From NCBI RefSeq assembly GCF_900116375.1, contig NZ_UETB01000004.1, positions 62,001-126,000 on the forward strand: DNA of 64,000 nt, read 5' to 3'. Source of the DNA: Georgenia satyanarayanai (GTDB lineage Bacteria; Actinomycetota; Actinomycetes; Actinomycetales; Actinomycetaceae). A program made the translations under genes and the position numbers. Below the pieces are notes generated by a model that saw nothing but the letters and a program-made list of their open reading frames with translations, was not told the origin of the DNA and ran no database searches. Shown in pieces: positions 15,910 to 22,175 of the stretch; within the stretch, counting starts at the first letter, position 1, and the number at the start of each line of letters is the position of its first letter.

Positions 15910-17244
15910 TCACGCGGCGGTGACCGAGAAGGTGGCGCGGACGCCGGCCTCCCAGTCGGCGGGGGAGATCGCGGCGAGCGCCGACAGCGGGAAGGTCACG
16001 TCGACCTGCCCGAAGGTGTCGTAGATGGACACCGGGTCGCTCGTCGCCCGCAGCGTGGCGCCCGTGTAGAGCCGAGCGACCACGCTGGCCGAGCCCGCGT
16101 TGAGCGCGCGGGCCCGGAGGCGGAGCTGCACGGGCTGGTCGGGCACGGACATCGGCGGGAGGCGCACGTCGAGGATCTGGTTGGTCGGGTTCTCGCTCGA
16201 CGTGATGAGGGTGGCGTCGTCGCTGTCGGACAGGACGTCGAGGACCGTGCCCCCGGTGGGCGCCCACCCGGTCGAGGCGTTGACCGCCGCGAACGGGAGG
16301 TAGGTGAGGGTGCGGAGCACGGTGAGCGTGAGGGTGTCGCTCGCCGTGCCGCTGCCGTCCGTCACCGTGCAGCGCAGCTCGTAGACGCCGGGGGTGCTCC
16401 CGGGGTCGAAGGTCGCGTTCGGCGCCGTCGGGTCGACGAACGTCCCACCGCCGGACGGGCCCGACACGATGGTCCAGGCGAAGGTCTTCGTGCCCGTGCC
16501 GCCCGTCGCGGAGGCCGAGAGCTGGACGGGGGCGTCGACGTTGATGGTGCGGTCGGCACCCACGTCGACGGCCAGGGGCTGCGGTCCCTCGCCCTGCACG
16601 ATCGTGGCCGTGAGCTGGACGAGGGTGGTGCTGCTGTTGCCTGCCGCGAGGTCCCACGCGGGCCCGGTTGTCTCCGGGGACGCGCCGACGACACGGAACG
16701 CGGAGACGGAGTGGACGCCCGACGCCTTGTGGTTCCCGATCTCGACGAAGCCCGTCCCCTGGAGGATGAGGGTGCGGTTGGTGACGCCCGTGCTACCGGC
16801 ACCGACGACGAGAGCGCCAGCCGGCGCCTCGACGGTTCGGGCCGGGTAGGTGGTGGCGTCGGCCGAGACACCCGGGTTGCTGGCCCCGATCTTGAGGGAC
16901 GAGGGGACACCGGCGAACTCGTAGACGTGGAGGTGGATCTGGCTCGTGCCGGGCACGGTCGCGGTCACCGAGGTCACGCCGCCGGCCGGGGCGGTCCGGA
17001 CCGCGACCGCCAGGCGGGTCGAGGAACTCTCACTGCCCGCGAGGGGCGAGATGTCCCAGGTCCCGCCGTGGCTGTCGGTGACGGTCACCGGGGGGTTCGG
17101 CCCGGGGGTCGTGGTCGGTCGCACCGCGACGACCGCGACCAGGCCAGAGCCGGCGGCCGCGGGCACCGCCGTGTTCGTGCTCGAGATGAAGCCGCTGGAT
17201 CCGGCGGTGACAAGCGGCCACGCGCGGGTGGGGACGATAGCCAT
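15910..17244 (-). CDS. Tail fibre/appendage protein with PKD/Ig-like domain
   Basis: A 444-aa, mostly beta protein. Residues about 1-215 form a jelly-roll-like region with a repeated hydrophobic Thr/Val pattern. Residues about 225-315 match a PKD/Ig-like fold (ADRTINVDAPVQLSASATGG, FAWTIVSGPSGGG, GVYELRCTVTDGSG). The last 120 residues form a further beta domain (LRLRARALNAGSASV). Ig-like domains decorate phage tails and capsids and bind carbohydrate weakly. ATG 17244 has AGGAGAG 7 nt upstream. Downstream of the beta-helix protein, it is likely part of the adsorption apparatus. Confidence 0.75.
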   Translation of the reverse strand: MAIVPTRAWPLVTAGSSGFISSTNTAVPAAAGSGLVAVVAVRPTTTPGPNPPVTVTDSHGGTWDISPLAGSESSSTRLAVAVRTAPAGGVTSVTATVPGTSQIHLHVYEFAGVPSSLKIGASNPGVSADATTYPARTVEAPAGALVVGAGSTGVTNRTLILQGTGFVEIGNHKASGVHSVSAFRVVGASPETTGPAWDLAAGNSSTTLVQLTATIVQGEGPQPLAVDVGADRTINVDAPVQLSASATGGTGTKTFAWTIVSGPSGGGTFVDPTAPNATFDPGSTPGVYELRCTVTDGSGTASDTLTLTVLRTLTYLPFAAVNASTGWAPTGGTVLDVLSDSDDATLITSSENPTNQILDVRLPPMSVPDQPVQLRLRARALNAGSASVVARLYTGATLRATSDPVSIYDTFGQVDVTFPLSALAAISPADWEAGVRATFSVTAA

Positions 17245-17258
17245 GGGGAGGCTCTCCT

Positions 17259-18323
17259 CTACTGGTCGTTGAAGGGCAGGAGCTCGCCTGCCAGGTAGGT
17301 CCGCTCGTTGCTGGCGCTGCCGGGCTGCACCGTGAAGGTCTGCAGCGCTCGGTTCCCTGAGCGGACGTTGCCGTCGACGCCCCACGGGATGTTCCCGGAG
17401 GTGAGGCCGAACTGGTAGCCGCCGTACCAGTAGTTATCGAGGATCTTGAGGTCGTAGGGCTCGAGCGTCGACCCGTCCCCCATCCCGAGGATCATCCCGT
17501 AGGACGGAGAGGCCTGCGGGGAGATCACCCGGCCGTCGGGCATGGTGATGGTCCCGCCGACGATGTTGCCCTCGTAGGTGACCGAGTGCATGAACCCCTG
17601 GTCGAGGTACATCCCGAGGTTGGAGCTCGAGGAGTCGGTGAGCAGGTTGCGGCGAGCGATGCCGTGGGCACCCATGAACCGGATGCCGGAGGCGTGCCCG
17701 CCCGGGGGGTGACCGAAGTCGTGGAAGAAGTTGTACTCGGCCACGCACCGGTTCTCGAGGCGGCCCCCGGTGATCGTCCCGAAGACGTCGTTGTGGCGGA
17801 CCGTCACGGCGGTGGAGTCGGTGAGGGCCGGGCGCAGCATGAAGGGTGCCGCCTCCGTGTTGCTCGCCGCGACGGTGCAGAACTCCACCACGCACCCGGT
17901 GAAGGTCGTTCCCGTCGTCGGGTAGAGCTGAACGGCGTAGATCGTCGTCGGGGACGGCACGATGCGGCACCGGCGGATGGTCACGTTGTTGTGCCGGATC
18001 CGGAAGCGGCTCGCGACCTTCCCCTCGATGACCTCGCCGTCGTACTGGCTGTCAATCCCAGCCCCCGTGCCGGTGAGGTCCTGGACCTGCAGCGGCATGT
18101 CGAACGGGTCGGCCGGGTTGATGCCGTCGTGGCCGCTGTAGGCCTCGTACCAGAGCACGGCCTGGGTGACGTCCATCGCGTCGACAGCGGCCTGCCACGA
18201 CGCCGGCGCCGGGGGCGGATCCTCCGGGTCGGGGTCGGGTGGCGGGGTGGCGACGTAGGGGATCAGCGGCTGCCCCCGTGCCGCCCAGCCGAGGTCCTCG
18301 GCGAGGTAGAGCAGCGCGGTCAC
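17259..18323 (-). CDS. Right-handed beta-helix tailspike-like protein
   Basis: A 354-aa protein. After a short N-terminal part with a Pro/Asp-rich linker (PPPDPDPEDPPP, residues 27-38), residues about 100-330 show the repeating N-x-V/I rungs of a parallel beta helix: NNVTIRRCRI, FTGCVVEFCTV, VTVRHNDVFG, CVAEYNFFHDF, IARRNLLTD, VTYEGNIVGG and LKILDNYWYGG. Such folds act in tailspikes that cut or bind surface polysaccharide; no catalytic pair can be named. GTG 18323 overlaps the upstream stop by 4 nt (GTGA). Confidence 0.8.
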   Translation of the reverse strand: MTALLYLAEDLGWAARGQPLIPYVATPPPDPDPEDPPPAPASWQAAVDAMDVTQAVLWYEAYSGHDGINPADPFDMPLQVQDLTGTGAGIDSQYDGEVIEGKVASRFRIRHNNVTIRRCRIVPSPTTIYAVQLYPTTGTTFTGCVVEFCTVAASNTEAAPFMLRPALTDSTAVTVRHNDVFGTITGGRLENRCVAEYNFFHDFGHPPGGHASGIRFMGAHGIARRNLLTDSSSSNLGMYLDQGFMHSVTYEGNIVGGTITMPDGRVISPQASPSYGMILGMGDGSTLEPYDLKILDNYWYGGYQFGLTSGNIPWGVDGNVRSGNRALQTFTVQPGSASNERTYLAGELLPFNDQ

Positions 18324-19378
18324 TGGAGCGCTCCCGGGGCCCAGTAGTCCTTACCCGGCAGGCAAGTGGGCGGCACGGGCGGCTGGGCGCCGCCCCGGAA
18401 GATGAAGTTGATGTCGGTGCGCGAGCTGGGTCGCTGCGCGGGCCACGCGGTGCCGTTCCACGCGACCGAGAAGGTCGAGCCGGTGGGGACGTCGTCGTAG
18501 TCGACGGGCCCGCCGCCGCCGGCGGGCGGGTCCGTCCACTCGAGGTCGTGGTTGAGCACCGTCTTCTTTCGGAGCACCTGGCCCTGCAGTCCACCGGTGG
18601 GCACGGCGGCTGCCGCTGCCGCTGCCGCGATCGCCGACCGAGCTGCGGCCTGGGTCGTGCCTGCGGCGACGACGGGGGGCTTGCCGGTGAGGCCGTCCCA
18701 CGTGGCCTTGACCGCGTCGGGGTTCTGCTCGATGAAGGTCTCGACGGCGGTCGCGACCTGGGCGGGGCCGACGTCGCCGACGACGTTGCCGTCCGCGTCG
18801 ACGACCTTGCCGTCGTCGTTCAGCGGGGCGATGCCGCCGGGCGACCCCTTCTCCGTCAGGATCGCTTCGACCTGACGGATGGCGTACTCGTTGACGACCC
18901 ACCGCTCGACCGGCGTGGGCGACATCGCCGCGTGCTCACGCACCCACATGGGGTTCTCGCGCGTGAACTCCTCGGTGACGTGGAGGTTCTGGATCTGGCC
19001 GATGGCCTGCACGCCGCCGGTCAGGCGGTACGTCACCGTCCACACGCCCGTGATGAGGGCGTGCGGGGACACCTTCCCGGTCTGGTCCGAGACGAGCAGT
19101 CCCTTGAGCTGGGACTTCGTCATCCCCGCGGGTAGCTCGGTGCCGGGCGGCTCGTCGTCGCCCTGGTGGATGTGGAAGACGTGGTCCTCGCGCAGGACCG
19201 TGGTCTTGCCCTCGCCGGCGGCCATGACCTTCACCGCGGGCGTGAACGTGACGGTGCCCTGCGCGGGGATGCCGTCGGGCAGGTCGTCGCTGTCGCGGTC
19301 GGTGTCCATGACCCCACGCAGGATCCGGTCAGCGACGTACCCGTAGGTGACGTCAGGGGGCAGCGCGGTCGGGCTCAT
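18320..19378 (-). CDS. Tail fibre protein
   Basis: A 352-aa protein. The N-terminal 130 residues (TVTFTPAVKVM, HVFHIHQGDDEPPGTELPA) form a beta-rich domain often seen at the start of actinophage fibres. Residues 160-250 hold a helical or coiled segment and an Ala run (AIAAAAAAAAV). The C-terminal 90 residues contain LRKKTVLNHDLEWTDPPAGGGG and a final FIFRGGAQPP-type segment. It follows the lysis genes and precedes the beta-helix protein, consistent with the receptor-binding set. It has no recognised enzymatic motif. Confidence 0.7.
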   Translation of the reverse strand: MSPTALPPDVTYGYVADRILRGVMDTDRDSDDLPDGIPAQGTVTFTPAVKVMAAGEGKTTVLREDHVFHIHQGDDEPPGTELPAGMTKSQLKGLLVSDQTGKVSPHALITGVWTVTYRLTGGVQAIGQIQNLHVTEEFTRENPMWVREHAAMSPTPVERWVVNEYAIRQVEAILTEKGSPGGIAPLNDDGKVVDADGNVVGDVGPAQVATAVETFIEQNPDAVKATWDGLTGKPPVVAAGTTQAAARSAIAAAAAAAAVPTGGLQGQVLRKKTVLNHDLEWTDPPAGGGGPVDYDDVPTGSTFSVAWNGTAWPAQRPSSRTDINFIFRGGAQPPVPPTCLPGKDYWAPGALQ

Positions 19379-19399
19379 CGTGCTCCAATCGGGGTCGTC

Positions 19400-19516
19400 T
19401 CAGCGGCGTGCACGGGCGCGTTCCTGCCGGTCCTCACGCTCGTGCTGGTCCTCGCAGCGCTCCCACGCCCGCAGGGAGCCGTAGCTGCGCCCGCAGCTGC
19501 ACACGTGCTTGGACAT
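19400..19516 (-). CDS. 38-aa Cys/His protein (mini zinc-finger candidate)
   Basis: The sequence starts MSKHVCSCGRSYGSL, continues with RAWERCEDQH and ends in a highly charged tail. H4, C6, C8, C21 and H25 could form one zinc site. It lies between the holin-like gene and the fibre gene with short gaps on both sides (9 and 21 nt), so it fits the operon. The start is ATG 19516; the ribosome site is weak (GACCGAG). Similar tiny zinc-finger proteins are common in actinophages, but I cannot name this one. Confidence 0.5.
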   Translation of the reverse strand: MSKHVCSCGRSYGSLRAWERCEDQHEREDRQERARARR

Positions 19517-19525
19517 CGGACTCGG

Positions 19526-20038
19526 TCAGTCCGTGTGGGGCGGGTAGCCGTCGTCGTCGTCCGGGCGCACGATGCTCGCGGACGTACTCGAGCCGCCGTA
19601 GTAGATGCCGTGACCGCCGTGGTCGACGCGCAGGTTGGTGACGGAGAACGAGCCGTCGGTGTTCCTGGTCGCGGGCACGGGCTGCGTGTTCGGCACGACG
19701 CCGACAGCGAGCGCGCCGATGCCGGCGAGGAGGACGAGGAGCCACTGTGCGGGGGCGACGTGGCCCTCGACGAGGAACGGCACCAGAGCCTGCAGGGCGG
19801 TACCCAGGACGGCGACGACGGCCTTCGCGTACTGCCGCCACCCCTCGGGGGCGTTGGGCACCCAGTAGACCGCGACGGCGGTCAGGAACGCGAGACCGAC
19901 GTTCGCGAGCTCGACGGAGTCCACGACGGTGTCGGTGAGCGCCGCTGACAGGACGGTGACGACGGCGACGAGGGTCGCGACGATGGCCTTCGAGTACCGC
20001 GAGGGCAGCTCGACGGGCTCGAACGGGGTAGTGGTCAT
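19526..20038 (-). CDS. Putative holin, membrane protein next to endolysin
   Basis: A 170-aa protein with a short hydrophilic N-terminus, then membrane segments near residues 18-38, 46-62, 70-88 and 98-116, and a hydrophilic 55-residue tail rich in Gly, Ser and Asp. It is encoded 4 nt after the endolysin gene, the typical position of a holin. No sequence motif proves the function. The membrane proteins at 21267 and 21541 are alternative or accessory candidates. Confidence 0.65.
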   Translation of the reverse strand: MTTTPFEPVELPSRYSKAIVATLVAVVTVLSAALTDTVVDSVELANVGLAFLTAVAVYWVPNAPEGWRQYAKAVVAVLGTALQALVPFLVEGHVAPAQWLLVLLAGIGALAVGVVPNTQPVPATRNTDGSFSVTNLRVDHGGHGIYYGGSSTSASIVRPDDDDGYPPHTD

Positions 20039-20042
20039 GAGG

Positions 20043-21035
20043 TCATGCCTCCTGGGGGTTGGCGGCGTCAGCGAAGACGCTGCGGACGGCGTCCTTCACG
20101 ACCTCGCTGCTGATCGAGCCCTCGAGCTTCTCGGCGAGCTCCTCCGCGAGCGCCGCGGCGAGGGTGTCGGTGTTGACGGGCGCGCCGACCCGCGCGGCGA
20201 TGCCGGGCAGGGCGGCGTTGGTGGCTGCTGCGGCGTGGTAGCCGAAGCGGGCCAGGGAGAAGAGCGAGAACTTCTCGCTCTTGGTCGTGTAGTTCGCGAC
20301 GGCGTCGGCGACGAGACCCGGCAGGGTCTCCTTGATGTCCGCGTGGATGTTCTCGATCCAGCGGTTGATCTCGTCCATCTGTGCCTTGGTGGTCACGTCG
20401 TCCTCCTGGACGGTCGGGGTGGTGCCGCGGCGTGCGGCCTTGATCTCGGCGATGCCGTCGGCCCGGGAGTAGCCACGGCGGTCGGACTTGCGGCCCTTGG
20501 GTCGTGCCCAGGTCGAGTGCTCCATGTGGGCGTCGTCGGTGACGCGGCCGCCGTGACGCTCGGACAGCCAGTCGATGATTCCGGCGTTGGCGGCGCCCAT
20601 CTTGGCGCGGAAGCCCGGGGGCCAGTCCGCGTCGTCGAGGCCGCCCTCGAACTCGGTGCCCCACGTGTAGTAGCGGCCGTCGTCGCGGGGGATGGTGATG
20701 CCGTCGACGGTGATCGGTCCGCCCGGGCCGGGGTGGTTCGCCAGGCCCATCGTGATGATGCGGTAGACGCCGTCGAAGCCCATGTAGCCGTTGCAAAGCG
20801 GGCCGGGCACGTCGGGGCGGCCCTTCTTCACCAGGAACAGCAGCGGGGTGGTGCCCTGTGAGCGCCGGGAGACGACGTGGTGGGACATCTCGGCGCGGTG
20901 CCAGTCGTGGCCCCAGTAGCCGGAGTCACCGGCGCCGCGCTGTAGCTCGATCGACACCTTCACGCCGTGGCGCTCGAGGTGCTTCTTGAGGCGACGGGCC
21001 TCGGCGACGGCCTGGTCCTTGGTCAGCCAGCCCAT
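20043..21035 (-). CDS. Endolysin, N-acetylmuramoyl-L-alanine amidase (PGRP/amidase_2 type)
   Basis: A 330-aa lysis enzyme that would cleave the amide bond between MurNAc and L-Ala. The zinc-amidase fold covers residues about 35-190: EMSHHVVSRRSQG near the first His ligand, then YRIITMGLANHPG, GTEFEGG and the second site MEHSTWARPKGRKSD, which is the typical H...PGRKxD end of amidase_2/PGRP enzymes. Residues about 225-330 form a helical tail with an Ala-rich LAAALAEELAEKLEG segment, perhaps an oligomerisation or wall-targeting part. ATG 21035 overlaps the TGA of the preceding gene. No signal peptide is seen, so a holin is needed. Confidence 0.88.
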   Translation of the reverse strand: MGWLTKDQAVAEARRLKKHLERHGVKVSIELQRGAGDSGYWGHDWHRAEMSHHVVSRRSQGTTPLLFLVKKGRPDVPGPLCNGYMGFDGVYRIITMGLANHPGPGGPITVDGITIPRDDGRYYTWGTEFEGGLDDADWPPGFRAKMGAANAGIIDWLSERHGGRVTDDAHMEHSTWARPKGRKSDRRGYSRADGIAEIKAARRGTTPTVQEDDVTTKAQMDEINRWIENIHADIKETLPGLVADAVANYTTKSEKFSLFSLARFGYHAAAATNAALPGIAARVGAPVNTDTLAAALAEELAEKLEGSISSEVVKDAVRSVFADAANPQEA

Positions 21036-21205
21036 CAGTCCAGGCCTCCGTTGTCGTCGTCGTCGTCCGGGTCGATCGCGACGCCGAGCTCGTTGCCGGC
21101 GGCGACCTCCTCGGGCGTGGGCTCGAGCTCGGCGAGCTCGGGCGCGAAGGTGCCGCTCTTGGGCGGCGTGTCGAGCACGGGCAGCTCGACGGGGGTGTCG
21201 CTCAC
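21035..21205 (-). CDS. 56-aa acidic protein upstream of endolysin
   Basis: A small acidic protein (pattern LAELEPTPEEVAAGNELG, ending in a run of five Asp). GAGGAG lies 8 nt before GTG 21205, and its TGA shares a base with the endolysin ATG, so the two are coupled. No family is recognised. Confidence 0.6.
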   Translation of the reverse strand: MSDTPVELPVLDTPPKSGTFAPELAELEPTPEEVAAGNELGVAIDPDDDDDNGGLD

Positions 21206-21227
21206 AGGGGTTTCTCCTCACATGCGT

Positions 21228-21251
21228 GAGCCCCGCGCGAAGGCGGGGCTC
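21228..21251 (-). terminator. Hairpin within lysis cassette
   Basis: A 9-bp perfect stem (21228-21236 with 21243-21251), between the genes at 21267 and 21205, without a T-run. It may attenuate transcription ahead of the endolysin. Confidence 0.5.
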
Positions 21252-21266
21252 GGAGTGGGCTGGGGT

Positions 21267-21524
21267 CTACTGCGGTGGAGCGGTGCGGGACGGCCACGTC
21301 GGCATGTCGTCGTAGTCGACGCCGTGGTCGGCGAGCATCTGCCGGGTCTCGTGGAGTGCCTCCTCGAGGCGGCGGCGCTGCCGGGCCTCCGCGTCGCGCT
21401 GCTCCCATGCGGTCTGCTCGTCCTGGATGCGTCCCTTGCGGCGGTCCAGGAGCCGATCGACGAGCTTCGTCAAGATGGTGCCGAGGCCGAATGCTGTCGC
21501 GAGGACCGCGATCTCTCCGAGCAC
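21267..21524 (-). CDS. Small membrane-anchored coiled-coil protein
   Basis: An 85-aa protein. Residues 4-22 are hydrophobic (IAVLATAFGLGTILTKL), followed by a long charged helix (RRKGRIQDEQTAWEQRDAEARQRRRLEEALHETRQ) and a short Pro-rich tail. GTG 21524 has GGGGGT upstream. This one-anchor-plus-coil layout resembles small holin-like or tail-lysis proteins of actinophages. It is likely to act in lysis from its position only. Confidence 0.6.
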   Translation of the reverse strand: MLGEIAVLATAFGLGTILTKLVDRLLDRRKGRIQDEQTAWEQRDAEARQRRRLEEALHETRQMLADHGVDYDDMPTWPSRTAPPQ

Positions 21525-21540
21525 GAGCTACCCCCGTAGG

Positions 21541-21984
21541 TCAGTCGGTGGGGGTGGAAGTCACCCGGTCCGGGTCGTAGGGCCGTTGCTTCACGCGATG
21601 CCAGCGCACGAAGTGGAGGGCGCCCATGCCGAACACGAAGCCCGCCTGCAGGAGCCGGTTCGAGGACGGGTCACCGGTCACCTGCAGCGAGAGGATGATC
21701 GCGAGGTAGACCGCGCTCGAGAGGATGACCAAGGTCACGGCGGTGCGTTCCAGCCACCAGATGCCCGCGAGCGCTGTCGGGACCCCGAGGGCGCCACCGA
21801 CGGCGAGCGTCGCTGCGAGGAGCCGCATCGAGAAGGTCCCGACGGCGCCCTCCACTGTCGTCGGGGGGACGACGAGGGAGTAGAGCGCGACTGCCGTGAG
21901 GACGGCGTAGACGAGGGCGTGGGTGACGGAGATGGTCCGCGGCTCGTTGATGTGGCGCCACAGGCGCACCGCGAGGCCGATCAC
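21541..21984 (-). CDS. Four-segment membrane protein in lysis region
   Basis: A 147-aa protein with hydrophobic segments near residues 20-40, 52-75, 80-98 and 102-125, and short hydrophilic ends (a basic WHRVKQRPYDPDR tail). Its GTG start overlaps the previous stop (GTGA). It may be a holin or antiholin, judged by position and topology. It has no sequence family that I recognise. Confidence 0.6.
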   Translation of the reverse strand: MIGLAVRLWRHINEPRTISVTHALVYAVLTAVALYSLVVPPTTVEGAVGTFSMRLLAATLAVGGALGVPTALAGIWWLERTAVTLVILSSAVYLAIILSLQVTGDPSSNRLLQAGFVFGMGALHFVRWHRVKQRPYDPDRVTSTPTD

Positions 21985-22175
21985 GTCGCCTGCCCGCCGT
22001 CGGCAGGCTGCTCGGTCGGGGCGGTTGCGTCGGCGAGCTGCTGGCGCAGCTGGCCGATCTCGGCCTTCGCGGCCTCGAGCTCGGTGCGCGTGGCCGCGAG
22101 CGTCACCTCGAGGTCGATGGCACGACCACCCATCGACTGTGTGAGGTGCGTGAGCATCGCGTTGGGGTCGAGCAT
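21981..22175 (-). CDS. 64-aa coiled-coil protein
   Basis: Mainly one helix (AIDLEVTLAATRTELEAAKAEIGQL as heptads) with a Pro/Gly tail. ATG 22175 shares a base with the stop of the large S74 fibre gene, and its own stop overlaps the next GTG. Probably a small tail- or lysis-associated protein; no family is recognised. Confidence 0.6.
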   Translation of the reverse strand: MLDPNAMLTHLTQSMGGRAIDLEVTLAATRTELEAAKAEIGQLRQQLADATAPTEQPADGGQAT

